Source: Bacillota bacterium (GTDB lineage Bacteria > Bacillota > Clostridia > Lachnospirales > Lachnospiraceae). Taken from it: 64,000 nt of DNA. Shown piece after piece: positions 25,591 through 33,614 of the stretch; position 1 is the stretch's first letter; every line of letters begins with the position of its first letter. The position numbers were made by a program, and so were the translations under genes. The notes below the pieces were generated by a model, which worked only from the letters and a program-made list of their open reading frames with translations, was not told the origin of the DNA and ran no database searches. The DNA lies in contig JAEWYQ010000021.1 in NCBI GenBank assembly GCA_023395555.1, positions 1-64,000 of the forward strand. The letters run 5' to 3'.

Positions 25591-26820
25591 TTATAAAATC
25601 ACCGTAAACACTACTGACCTGCCGTCATTGCTGTGGATACTGATCCTTCCGTGGTGAGCTTCGACAATGGATTTCACCATGGATAAGCCAATCCCATAGC
25701 CTCCTGTTTCCCTGGACCTGGATTCATCTGCCCGGTAAAAACGGTCAAAGAACCGGTCTAAATCCTTGGTTTCTACATGCTCCGCCGTATTATAAACCTC
25801 CAGCTTACTCCCCCTCTTATATGGAGAAAGACTGATCCGGATCACTCCCCGGTCATTGGAATATTTCATGGCATTGTCCAGCAGAGCGGACACCAGCTGC
25901 TCTATACAGCCTTCATCTCCGTGAAGAAGGATATGGGGAACAACATCAATATCCAGTTTTTTATGCTGGCTCTCAGCCACGGCAAGAAAGGATGCGGCAA
26001 TGCTTTGAACACATTGGCTCATGTCAAAATCCTGATAGGTAATCTCAATATTTCCCTCCTCCATTCTGGAGAGAAGCAGCAGGTTTTTCACCAGCTTGTC
26101 CAGGCGGGCGGTCTGATTGCGGATGCTGGTGATCCATTCGTTCTCACCGGAAGTCAGTTCCAGGACATCGGCATTAGCTGAAATAATTGCAAGAGGGGTC
26201 TTGATCTCATGTCCGGCATCCGTGATAAAACGCTTCTGCTTCTCCATGTTCTGGACGATGGGATGAATTGCCCTTTTGGAAAACACGGACACCAGAATAA
26301 ACACCAGCAGCAAAGTTCCCAATGCCACCCCGCAGGAGGTGAGAAAGAAATACATCACCATCTGCATCTGGTTTCTGACGTCAAGGAAAATAATCATGGA
26401 ACCATCCGGAGTATCAATGATCCGGTATTTATAATTTCCCTTATACCCGGAGGTCCTCTTCAAATCCAATACCTCCTCGGCATAGTCCAGGGCATCTCCT
26501 GATCCTACCGCGGAAATATGGCTGGTATTGATCTCTTCCACTTCTTTTCCTTCATCCAGCTTGACATAAAAATATCTGGTCTGAAATTTGGCCTCCTCAT
26601 TCATCTCAAAGCTCGGCCGTTTGTCCCTGGGAGGCTCCATACCCCGGTCAAATTCAGGGAATTTTCCCTTGTTCTCAGATAACATCTGAAGAATTCTGCC
26701 GGCATCCAGATCCGTCCGGTAGAAATTGATGATATTAATTGCTCCTACCAGCAGTACCATGACCAGACACAAGGAAGCCATGGTAATCATAATGAACTTT
26801 CGCTGTAATTGATTAATCAT
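25591..26820 (-). CDS. Sensor histidine kinase
   Basis: 409 residues. Two membrane helices (about 11-33 and 158-182) flank an extracellular domain of about 120 residues. The cytoplasmic part has the H-box DAGHEIKTPLAII, N-box LDNAMKYS, and G-boxes ETGGYGIGLSMVKSIV. A short linker rather than a full HAMP precedes the H-box. Its ATG overlaps the response regulator stop (26817-26820), the usual sign of a cognate pair. The signal is unknown; the neighbouring VTC operon is the probable target. Confidence 0.92.
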   Translation of the reverse strand: MINQLQRKFIMITMASLCLVMVLLVGAINIINFYRTDLDAGRILQMLSENKGKFPEFDRGMEPPRDKRPSFEMNEEAKFQTRYFYVKLDEGKEVEEINTSHISAVGSGDALDYAEEVLDLKRTSGYKGNYKYRIIDTPDGSMIIFLDVRNQMQMVMYFFLTSCGVALGTLLLVFILVSVFSKRAIHPIVQNMEKQKRFITDAGHEIKTPLAIISANADVLELTSGENEWITSIRNQTARLDKLVKNLLLLSRMEEGNIEITYQDFDMSQCVQSIAASFLAVAESQHKKLDIDVVPHILLHGDEGCIEQLVSALLDNAMKYSNDRGVIRISLSPYKRGSKLEVYNTAEHVETKDLDRFFDRFYRADESRSRETGGYGIGLSMVKSIVEAHHGRISIHSNDGRSVVFTVIL

Positions 26821-27509
26821 TCATTTTCCTCCAAAGCATCCTCTGCCTGCAAGGTATAGCCAATTCCTCGGACTGCCTTCAGCTTCCTATTGGCGCCCAG
26901 GGACTCCAGCTTCTTTCTGAGGTAGGATACATATACCCATACCACATTAATCTCTGCTTCTGTGTCATAGCCCCAGATCTTTTCCATGAACTGTTCCGTA
27001 GAAATCAGGCGCTTGGGGTTGTTCATCAGCATTTCCAGCATCTGAAATTCCTTGCTGCTCAGACGAAGGCTGGTATCGCCGTTGGATAATTCATAGTTCT
27101 CCCTGTTGAGACTGAGATTCCCCATCCGAATTAAATTCGGGGTAAATTCAGCCTTGCGCCTTGTCATGGCCCGGACCCGCGCCAGCAGCTCTCCCATGGC
27201 AAAGGGCTTGCTGAGATAATCATCGGCTCCGGTATCCAGCCCCTTAATCCGGTCCTCAATCTGGGATTTTGCGGTCAGCATTAATATCGGTGTATGAATC
27301 CCCTTTGCACGAAGCTCCTCCAGCACCTCTAATCCGTTTTTCTTCGGCATCATAATATCCAATATAATACCGTCGTAATTCTGGGATAAGCCGTAATCCA
27401 GGGCATCCGCTCCGTCATAAACCACATCAACGGAATAATTATTATGCTTCAGAATCGCCACTAATGCATTGGACATCTCCCGTTCATCCTCCGCCAACAG
27501 AATTCTCAC
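26817..27509 (-). CDS. OmpR/PhoB-family response regulator
   Basis: 230 residues from the GTG at 27509 (AGGAGGTGG upstream). The receiver domain has the acidic pocket LLAEDE, the phosphoacceptor Asp in DGIILDIMMP, and Lys in YLSKPF. The C-terminal winged helix carries LSSKEFQMLEMLM and EINVVWVYVSYLRKKL. It should bind direct repeats as a dimer. A CCTTAAA-N4-CTTTAAAG box lies in its own promoter and before the VTC operon, which points to autoregulation and control of that operon. Confidence 0.92.
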   Translation of the reverse strand: MRILLAEDEREMSNALVAILKHNNYSVDVVYDGADALDYGLSQNYDGIILDIMMPKKNGLEVLEELRAKGIHTPILMLTAKSQIEDRIKGLDTGADDYLSKPFAMGELLARVRAMTRRKAEFTPNLIRMGNLSLNRENYELSNGDTSLRLSSKEFQMLEMLMNNPKRLISTEQFMEKIWGYDTEAEINVVWVYVSYLRKKLESLGANRKLKAVRGIGYTLQAEDALEENE

Positions 27510-27536
27510 ACTTCCACCTCCTGACCAGTTTCTTTC

Positions 27537-27570
27537 ATCATATCACAAAAACCTTAAATATACTTTAAAG
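27537..27570 (-). promoter_or_regulatory. Response-regulator gene promoter with direct-repeat box
   Basis: Box CCTTAAA-TATA-CTTTAAAG at 27552-27570, 9 bases from a minus-strand TATGAT -10 (27542-27537). The layout is identical to the VTC operon promoter. It lies in the short gap after the MetRS-like gene. Confidence 0.7.
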
Positions 27571-27574
27571 AAAA

Positions 27575-29620
27575 TCAAAGAAACTGTCTTTCATGCTTTT
27601 GGAAAAAGTCTACCCGGGGTTCCAGATATTTAAGCTCATGGGAATCAGGATCGGGAATTAACTCCTCCAGAGTGTGAAAGATATATTCCCAGCTCCACAG
27701 CCCCTCCCCGATGCCCAGATATTCCTGTATCATCTCACATCCGGCAGGCGCCATGGGATGCAGCAAAGCGGTAATCGTGCGAACCGCATGGAAGGTATCG
27801 ATCAGCACCTGTTTTCTGAGCTCATCCTCCCCTTCCGTTTCGGCGATCCGAATCTTGTTCACCCAATATTTATTCATGCTGCGGATATATTGATCCAGAA
27901 GATCCGTAACCCGGTGAAACTCATGGTTGTACATATGCCTCTCATAGGCCAGAACAGCTTCCTTTGCTTCCTCCTGTATCTCCCGGCTCACTTTGCCCCG
28001 GGGGATTTTGGAGGAATAATATTTCTGGGAGGTATAGAAGCAGGACCGCACCAAACGGTTAAATACATTAGTCAGCAGGTTGCCCTCCTTTAATACCGTA
28101 TCCTGTCCGGCCTCCTCTGTCTCCATATACATCCTGGGCCGGAAGCTGGCGCTGTCCGAAGCCAGGCCAAGACTGAGGAAATGCATCCGAAGCTGCTCCG
28201 GAGTATAATGATCCAGTAATTCTAAAGCCATAGGAGGCTTGACTGCCGAACTGCTGCTGGCCTTTTTATCCATGAACAGAACATGGTTGTTGGCGATCAG
28301 ATGAGGGAGGGTAATATCCCCTTCCCGGGGCAGGATGCCCGGCTCCCCGGACTGCAGCGCCATGAACATAGCCATTTCCGCTATTCCATAGAAATAGATA
28401 TTATCTTCTCCGATAAATTGATATACTTCTGCTTCCTCGGAGCACCACCATTTCTTCCATTCCTCCTCATCCCTGTCTTTGCTTTCCAGATAAGCTTTGG
28501 TAAATGAGAGAGGGGCCCAGAGGGATTCCGGCCATACCCAGAAGGTAAGCTGATCCAGCCCTTCCTTTTCCGGGACCGGGACACCCCACTCAATATTCCC
28601 GGTGAGGCGGAAGGGAACCAGGGTCTTGCCGGTTCTATAGTTGATTCCCATTTCACTGAGCTGCTTTCGGGCAAGCTCCCGGTCCTCCAGCCGGTCAAAT
28701 ACCAGGGTGACGGAGCTCTTATTCCCTTCCTCCAGACACTCATGCTTCGGAAAATCAGTTACCTCCTCCTTTTCCATTGTTCCCTCCTTTTTAGAGGTAT
28801 CCATTTTAGAGGTATCCATCAGACCACAGGCTCTGCCCCATTGATTTTTCTTCACATAGATTACCGGCTTCTTCAGAAATTCTTCCATGGCGCTCAGCTG
28901 ATATCCTCTTTCGTTGGAATGCTCCCTGAGATATGCCAGCCTTTCCGACAGCAGCTCCTGGAAATCCTCCAGACGGAAATACCAGTTGGACACCTGTCTG
29001 ACCTCCGGGATTTCGCCGGATAGGGTGCTCCGGGGATTTATTAATTCAACCGGCATGTATTGGTGCCCCAGGGAGCATTCATCCGCATAGCCCTTTTCCG
29101 AAGCACAGCCCTGGATCGGGCATTGGCCTGCCACCTGCCGCCCATTGAGCAGCATCTTATAAACCGGGTCAAAAAATTGAGGAGTTGACAGCCGAGCCAG
29201 ATAGCCTTTTTCATATAGAGCCTCGAACGCCTCACAGGATACCTGCGCATGAAGCTCCCCGCTCCTGCCCAGCGCTGATGTCCCGTAGAGATTCAAGCTG
29301 ATCTGATAGCGTTCCAGAGCCTCTTTCTGTTTCTTATGATTCTCCAGCACATATTCTTCAATTGTCAGTTCCGTATTCGTCTCTTCCTTCCGCTTGCGGT
29401 AGCTCTCTAAGATCGGCGATCCATAGCAGTCCGTTCCCGATACGAAGATCACATTCTCCTTCCCAATTCTGTCTCTTAGAAATCTGGCGAACACATCTGC
29501 GTGAATGAACACTCCGCCAATATGTCCAAAGTGAAGCTCCTTGTTGCCATAGGGCATTCCTGCCGTTATCACCGCTCTTTTGGGAAAGGATGGCCTTTCT
29601 CCCTTTTTTACTTTTCTCAT
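27575..29620 (-). CDS. Methionyl-tRNA synthetase-like class I tRNA ligase with altered KMSKS
   Basis: 681 residues. The class I signature HIGH appears as HFGHIGG after VITAGMPYGNKEL, and the MetRS-like catalytic core continues with FVSGTDCYGSP, FWVWPESLWAP and FIGEDNIYFYGI. The KMSKS loop is replaced by MDKKASSSS. An anticodon-binding helical domain follows, but there is no C-terminal tRNA-binding (EMAP) domain. An insertion at about 267-285 contains MDTSK twice, encoded by a 15-bp tandem duplication (28790-28819). The T-box leader has an AUG specifier, which supports methionine. This divergent form is known in Lachnospiraceae genomes; it may be a second, methionine-responsive MetRS. Confidence 0.85.
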   Translation of the reverse strand: MRKVKKGERPSFPKRAVITAGMPYGNKELHFGHIGGVFIHADVFARFLRDRIGKENVIFVSGTDCYGSPILESYRKRKEETNTELTIEEYVLENHKKQKEALERYQISLNLYGTSALGRSGELHAQVSCEAFEALYEKGYLARLSTPQFFDPVYKMLLNGRQVAGQCPIQGCASEKGYADECSLGHQYMPVELINPRSTLSGEIPEVRQVSNWYFRLEDFQELLSERLAYLREHSNERGYQLSAMEEFLKKPVIYVKKNQWGRACGLMDTSKMDTSKKEGTMEKEEVTDFPKHECLEEGNKSSVTLVFDRLEDRELARKQLSEMGINYRTGKTLVPFRLTGNIEWGVPVPEKEGLDQLTFWVWPESLWAPLSFTKAYLESKDRDEEEWKKWWCSEEAEVYQFIGEDNIYFYGIAEMAMFMALQSGEPGILPREGDITLPHLIANNHVLFMDKKASSSSAVKPPMALELLDHYTPEQLRMHFLSLGLASDSASFRPRMYMETEEAGQDTVLKEGNLLTNVFNRLVRSCFYTSQKYYSSKIPRGKVSREIQEEAKEAVLAYERHMYNHEFHRVTDLLDQYIRSMNKYWVNKIRIAETEGEDELRKQVLIDTFHAVRTITALLHPMAPAGCEMIQEYLGIGEGLWSWEYIFHTLEELIPDPDSHELKYLEPRVDFFQKHERQFL

Positions 29621-29655
29621 AATCTTCCCTCCTGGTTATTTGTTTAATTTTTTGT

Positions 29656-30038
29656 ACAAAAAAAGTCCCTACAGTATTCCTGTAGGGACGATAGATTCAT
29701 CGTGGTGCCACCCTGTTTCATTAATATGTCGCCATATTAATCTCATCGGGTACCTTAGATACCCTGGTCCTGTAACGTGAACCCACGTCATAGCATCATC
29801 CGATCCTATGGTAAAATCAATCCTGCCATAATAGAACCAATCCTGCAAAACGCAGAACGGATATCAAATGCAGAACAGATACCACAAAAATCCGAATCCG
29901 TATGAAGCTCCAAGGCTTGTTTCATTACCCTTCCTGTCATTCCGTCTCAGCACCCGGAATTCTCTGTAGACCGCCCCGGTAATTACTCTCCTCTTCTCAA
30001 CCATTCCTGCTATTAAATTAACTGACAATTCTATAGTA
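29656..30038 (-). ncRNA. T-box riboswitch leader (Met specifier) of the MetRS-like gene
   Basis: On the minus strand the T-box core CAGGGTGGCACCACG lies at 29715-29701. It is followed by the terminator stem GTCCCTACAG/CTGTAGGGAC (29689-29665) and seven T. Upstream stem I features are present: an AGAGA box, the apical GGGTGCTGAGA, and a specifier loop GTAATGAAAC with ATG at 29925-29923. Uncharged tRNA-Met should stabilise the antiterminator and switch on the gene. Transcription starts near 30038. Confidence 0.9.
29658..29689 (-). terminator. T-box controlled terminator
   Basis: 10-bp perfect stem with a 5-base loop and a run of seven T on the minus strand, 38 bases before the MetRS-like ATG. 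Confidence 0.9.
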
Positions 30039-30044
30039 TCCCTT

Positions 30045-30073
30045 ATTATATTCATATCATCCGCTTCTGTCAA
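30045..30073 (-). promoter_or_regulatory. Promoter of the T-box leader
   Basis: Perfect TTGACA (30073-30068), 17 bases, TATAAT (30050-30045) on the minus strand. Confidence 0.9.
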
Positions 30074-30092
30074 GGAGGAATTTTCAGATCCG

Positions 30093-30500
30093 TTAATCCC
30101 GTTGATCCCGCGGGGCGGCAGCCATTGCCGCCCCCGGTTCCAAAGCCTGGCTGACGGCTTCTGTATAATAGGGAACAACAATATAGTTCCCCGGATGAAT
30201 TACATCTGAAACCATTCGGTTGCTTTCCTTGATCTCCCGGATGTATTCGTTCATGTCGGAATATTCATCGGTATAATACCGGGAAGCAATGCTCCATAGC
30301 GTATCGCCCTTCTGTATCTCAACGCAGGTTACCAGCTTCCTTCGGTCACTGTTTCTCTGGGCCGTTACCGTCTTCGTAATAAATAATATGGAGAAGGCCA
30401 GCACGATCAGCAATATCGCTGCACCTGCCATCCATATTCTCTTCTTGTTCATCTGATAATAGGCGCTGCTTTCCGTAAAATAATTTCCCCTTCTCGCCAT
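30093..30500 (-). CDS. LysM membrane protein, YneA-like SOS cell-division inhibitor
   Basis: 135 residues from the ATG at 30500 (GGGAGG upstream). One N-terminal membrane helix (about 20-45) is followed by a LysM domain (QKGDTLWSIASRYYTD ... NRMVSDVIHPGNYIVVP). It is divergent from lexA, and its consensus promoter has a LexA-type palindrome inside the spacer. In Bacillus the same arrangement encodes YneA, which delays division during DNA damage. The C-terminal tail is Ala-rich and not conserved. Function by position and domain; sequence identity to YneA is limited to the domain layout. Confidence 0.8.
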   Translation of the reverse strand: MARRGNYFTESSAYYQMNKKRIWMAGAAILLIVLAFSILFITKTVTAQRNSDRRKLVTCVEIQKGDTLWSIASRYYTDEYSDMNEYIREIKESNRMVSDVIHPGNYIVVPYYTEAVSQALEPGAAMAAAPRDQRD

Positions 30501-30635
30501 TGCTCTATCCTCCCAATCATTATATATACCAATGACCCTTCCGCTCATAGCTTCCCTTTGCCAGGGAAGGGATACAATTCATCTGTTCTTCCCCAAAAAC
30601 AGAACATACGATACGAACACTTGTTTTATATTCTT

Positions 30636-30664
30636 ATTATAATTATCAAACATATGTTTGTCAA
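30636..30664 (-). promoter_or_regulatory. Promoter of the YneA-like gene
   Basis: TTGACA (30664-30659), 17 bases, TATAAT (30641-30636) on the minus strand. The LexA-type palindrome CAAACATATGTTTG occupies the spacer and part of the -35. Confidence 0.85.
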
Positions 30665-30725
30665 TAGGTTTCGAACATATATTTTGTTTTACAAACATTT
30701 TTTCGTTTTTCAGAACATAAGTTTT
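30647..30725. promoter_or_regulatory. Cluster of LexA (SOS) boxes in the lexA divergon
   Basis: Three sites resemble the Gram-positive box CGAACATATGTTCG: 30647-30660 (perfect palindrome CAAACATATGTTTG), 30672-30685 (CGAACATATATTTT) and 30712-30725 (AGAACATAAGTTTT). A weaker one is at about 30692-30705. They cover both divergent promoters, so LexA would control itself and the LysM gene. Confidence 0.8.
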
Positions 30726-30752
30726 GCGTTTTTATAATTGGTATGCTATAAT
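30724..30752 (+). promoter_or_regulatory. lexA: lexA promoter
   Basis: TTGCGT (30724-30729), 17 bases, TATAAT (30747-30752). The third LexA box overlaps the -35. Confidence 0.7.
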
Positions 30753-30867
30753 GGGAATAACGTAAGGAAATTCAAGCCAGCTTGCAATTTCCGGATATAG
30801 CAGAGCAGATTTTGGTTCATGCGTTAATAATAGAAACAGTTAATCGGGAAATGGAGGCTGATATTTT

Positions 30868-31485
30868 ATGGGTTATGGCAGAATAAGCAATAAGCAGAAA
30901 GAAATACTGGAATATTTAAAATCTCAGATTATTAATAAGGGATACCCGCCGGCGGTGCGTGAGATCTGTGAGGCCGTCAGGCTGAAGTCCACTTCTTCCG
31001 TCCACTCTCACCTGGAGACCCTGGAGAAGAACGGTTACATACGCCGTGATCCTTCCAAGCCGCGTGCGATTGAGATTATAGACGACGAGTTTAACCTGAC
31101 AAGGCGTGATCTGGTGAATGTACCCATTATAGGCACCATCACTGCGGGCCAGCCGATCCTGGCGGTTGAGAATATTGAGGGTTACTTCCCGATTCCCGCC
31201 GAGGTTATGCCCAATGAAGAGACCTTCATGCTGAAGGTCAAGGGTGAAAGCATGATTAATGCGGGAATCTTTAACGGGGATAAGGTATTGGTGCAGAAGC
31301 AGTCCCATGCCAAGAACGGGGATTATGTAGTGGCATTGATTGAGGATGAGGTTACGGTTAAGACTTTTTACAAGGAGAATGGCTATTACCGCCTGCAGCC
31401 GGAGAATGATACCATGGAACCCATCATTGTGCCGGATCTGAACATCCAAGGCAAGGTAATCGGCCTCTTCCGCATGTTTGGCTGA
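30868..31485 (+). CDS. lexA: LexA SOS repressor
   Basis: 205 residues. The N-terminal winged helix contains YPPAVREICEAVRLKSTSSVHSHLETLEKNGYI. The C-terminal S24 self-cleavage domain has the scissile A93-G94 in IITAGQP context (GTITAGQPI), catalytic S128 in VKGESMINAG and K165 in VTVKTFYK. When activated RecA is present LexA cuts itself and releases SOS genes. A GGAGG precedes the ATG. The divergent LysM gene and the operator cluster confirm the assignment. Confidence 0.97.
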   Translation: MGYGRISNKQKEILEYLKSQIINKGYPPAVREICEAVRLKSTSSVHSHLETLEKNGYIRRDPSKPRAIEIIDDEFNLTRRDLVNVPIIGTITAGQPILAVENIEGYFPIPAEVMPNEETFMLKVKGESMINAGIFNGDKVLVQKQSHAKNGDYVVALIEDEVTVKTFYKENGYYRLQPENDTMEPIIVPDLNIQGKVIGLFRMFG

Positions 31486-31546
31486 AATAAATGAGACGCT
31501 TTTTAACGGCTGTGTCCTATGGAAGATTTTTAATTCAATAGAATTC

Positions 31547-31595
31547 AAAAAACCACGGTATGAAAACATCATCAATTGATTTCATACCGTGGTTT
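31547..31595. terminator. Bidirectional terminator between lexA and rsfS
   Basis: Perfect 16-bp arms (31550-31565 and 31580-31595). A run of six T on the minus strand makes it the end of the rplU-rsfS transcript; it may also stop lexA transcription. Confidence 0.85.
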
Positions 31596-31618
31596 CCGTA
31601 TCCAGTTTACTTTTTCAC

Positions 31619-31996
31619 TTAATTCACAGCATCTTTTTGACTTTGATCAAGCTGTTCCCTGGTGACAGTTTTTCCGTCTCTCCAGATACGCTCCAGATTG
31701 TAGAACAGACGGTCTTCCTTGGAAAATACGTGCACAATGACATCGCCGTAATCCATCAGAATCCAGCTGGCGCTTCTTACCCCTTCGATTCTCTTGGGTT
31801 CAAAGCCCTCCTTGCCCAAAGTCTCCTTTACTGAATCCACAAGGGCATCCACCTGGGAGGAGTTCGAGCCGTTTGCAATGATAAAATAATCTGCAATGAT
31901 GGAGATATCCTTGATCTCAATCACGGTGATATCTTCACCCTTTTTCTCTTCCAGTGCATGGTAAGCCAGCTTAACCATTTTCTTTGAATTGTCCAT
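31619..31996 (-). CDS. rsfS: Ribosome silencing factor RsfS
   Basis: 125 residues. It has the RsfS/DUF143 core: IADYFIIANGSNSSQVDALVDSV, KRIEGVRSASWILMDYGDVIVHVFS and FYNLERIW. The protein binds uL14 on the 50S subunit and blocks subunit joining in starvation. It is the last gene of the rplU-to-rsfS operon, following yqeK as in most Firmicutes. Confidence 0.95.
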   Translation of the reverse strand: MDNSKKMVKLAYHALEEKKGEDITVIEIKDISIIADYFIIANGSNSSQVDALVDSVKETLGKEGFEPKRIEGVRSASWILMDYGDVIVHVFSKEDRLFYNLERIWRDGKTVTREQLDQSQKDAVN

Positions 31997-32045
31997 AACA
32001 TTCTCCTTTCTTTATTTCATCCGTCCATAGGTTTTTCGATATAAA

Positions 32046-32633
32046 TTATTGAAAATCTCTATTCCGCCTTGATTTATAATATGCATAGGTATCCGCCGTA
32101 GTCTGGTCAATTACCTGATTTGCTTTCGTTTCCTCCAAATAGTTTAAGGTGCTTTCCAGTATCATAAGAACCGCCTGATCCAAATCCGAATAGGCCAGTC
32201 TTCTGACCTCATCCATTCCAGGCAGGGGCTTTCGGAAGGGCTCAATGTAATCGGCGGTGAATATTATCTTCTCCAGAAGGCCCATAGCCGGTCTGCCTGT
32301 AGTATGATAGGTAATGGCATCCAGAATCTCCTGGTCTTCCACCTCGTAATTTTCCCTGGCCAATACCGCTCCCACCTTGCCATGGAGCAGATAAGGGCTT
32401 AAGGCCTCGGCCCGGGATACCGGCAAATGATAGAGTTCGCAATAATACAGCAGCTTCCCGTCGGGCAAATTCTTAGCACAGTCATGCAAAATCCCGGCAA
32501 TTCCGGCCTTCTCCATATCATAGCCGTAGATTACCGCCAGATCACAGGCCACTTCCTCAACACCCAGACTGTGAAGATAACGTGTCTGCTTTAAGGTATT
32601 TTTCATGCAGTCCCTCAGATCATCCAATTTCAT
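32046..32633 (-). CDS. yqeK: HD-domain phosphohydrolase YqeK (symmetrical Ap4A hydrolase)
   Basis: 195 residues. The HD motif is visible as RYLHSLGVEEVACDLA and AGILHDCAKNLP, with LHGKVGAVLA and ITYHTTGRP supplying further metal ligands. YqeK enzymes hydrolyse Ap4A to two ADP. It lies between nadD and rsfS, the canonical order. Spacing to nadD is 17 bases. Confidence 0.93.
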   Translation of the reverse strand: MKLDDLRDCMKNTLKQTRYLHSLGVEEVACDLAVIYGYDMEKAGIAGILHDCAKNLPDGKLLYYCELYHLPVSRAEALSPYLLHGKVGAVLARENYEVEDQEILDAITYHTTGRPAMGLLEKIIFTADYIEPFRKPLPGMDEVRRLAYSDLDQAVLMILESTLNYLEETKANQVIDQTTADTYAYYKSRRNRDFQ

Positions 32634-32650
32634 TCCCGTTCATCCTCCGG

Positions 32651-33262
32651 TCAGCGCTGTGTCTGGTATAACTGATTTTCTTCAATGTAAGTGATCACCC
32701 GGTCCGGCAGATAATAGCGCAGGGACTGCCCCCTGGCCGCCCGTCCGCGTATGCTCTCGGAGGAGAGCTGCATCATGGGCATCTCCACCAGAAGAATCTC
32801 TCCGTGAAACTTCTCCTTCAGATACTGTGCCTGATCCGCCAGGGCTTTCAGGTCAAGCCCGTCCCGGCAGGCTGCTGCCACCTTGCACCGGTCAAAGATC
32901 TTCTGGGGCTCCTTCCACTGATCCATCATGAACAGGGAATCCGCCCCGACAATAAAATAATACTCTTCCTCCGGATGCTCCTTCGTCAACAGCTCCAGGG
33001 TATCCGCCGTATAGGTCAGTCCGTCCCGCTCCAGCTCCAGGGTGGAAAGGACAAAATGAGGATTGTCCTCAATGGCGAGGGCAATCATATCCACTCTCTG
33101 CTGATCCGTAATTCCCTCCAGCTTGGCCTTGTGGGGAGGATTTTTAGAGGGCATGAATACAACCTCCTCCAGGCCGACCTGCTCATAGGCGTTTTCCGCA
33201 AGAAACAAATGTCCGTTATGAATTGGGTTAAAGGTTCCTCCCATAATTCCAATCATCTTCAT
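32651..33262 (-). CDS. nadD: Nicotinate-nucleotide adenylyltransferase NadD
   Basis: 203 residues from the ATG at 33262 (TTAGGAAA upstream); longer upstream frames overlap yhbY and are not needed. The nucleotidyltransferase start GIMGGTFNPIHNGHL carries the HxGH motif, and the C-terminal ISSESIRGRAARG is the second signature. It converts NaMN to NaAD in NAD synthesis. It overlaps nothing but starts 11 bases after the yhbY stop. Confidence 0.95.
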   Translation of the reverse strand: MKMIGIMGGTFNPIHNGHLFLAENAYEQVGLEEVVFMPSKNPPHKAKLEGITDQQRVDMIALAIEDNPHFVLSTLELERDGLTYTADTLELLTKEHPEEEYYFIVGADSLFMMDQWKEPQKIFDRCKVAAACRDGLDLKALADQAQYLKEKFHGEILLVEMPMMQLSSESIRGRAARGQSLRYYLPDRVITYIEENQLYQTQR

Positions 33263-33272
33263 ATGAGTTTTC

Positions 33273-33581
33273 CTAATTCTTCGCTTTCTTCTCAACGGGA
33301 AGAACGATTTTCTTCTTATCCTTGGATTCCCTGTACAGGACAATCTTCTTCCCAATCACCTGAACAACATGGGAATGGGTGCGTTCCGACAGAATCTGCG
33401 CCATTTCCTTCGGATCGTCGGCACAGTTCTTCAGAACGCTGATCTTGATCAGCTCCCTTGCTTCCAGCGCTTCTCCTATCCCCTGGGTAAGCTCAGGAGT
33501 CAGGGAGGCTTTCCCGATCTGGTAGATCGGTTCCAGGGACATGGCCAGTCCCTTTAAATAAGCTCTCTGCTTTGTGGTCAT
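33273..33581 (-). CDS. yhbY: YhbY/CRM-domain RNA-binding protein
   Basis: 102 residues made of a single CRM domain: MTTKQRAYLKGLAMSLEPIY, QIGKASLTPEL, ELIKISVLKNC, and VVQVIGKKIVLYR, containing the GKxxLY-like end of the family. It is a small 50S-assembly factor in bacteria. The lysine-rich tail is short. It sits between obgE and nadD as in other Clostridia. Confidence 0.93.
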   Translation of the reverse strand: MTTKQRAYLKGLAMSLEPIYQIGKASLTPELTQGIGEALEARELIKISVLKNCADDPKEMAQILSERTHSHVVQVIGKKIVLYRESKDKKKIVLPVEKKAKN

Positions 33582-33614
33582 CTTTTACTCCTCTCCATCC
33601 AAACATCATTGGGA

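Noticed and set aside
29864..30181. Minus-strand open frame of 105 codons before the MetRS-like gene
   Set aside because: It overlaps the T-box stem I, the consensus promoter and the end of the LysM gene, and has no family resemblance.
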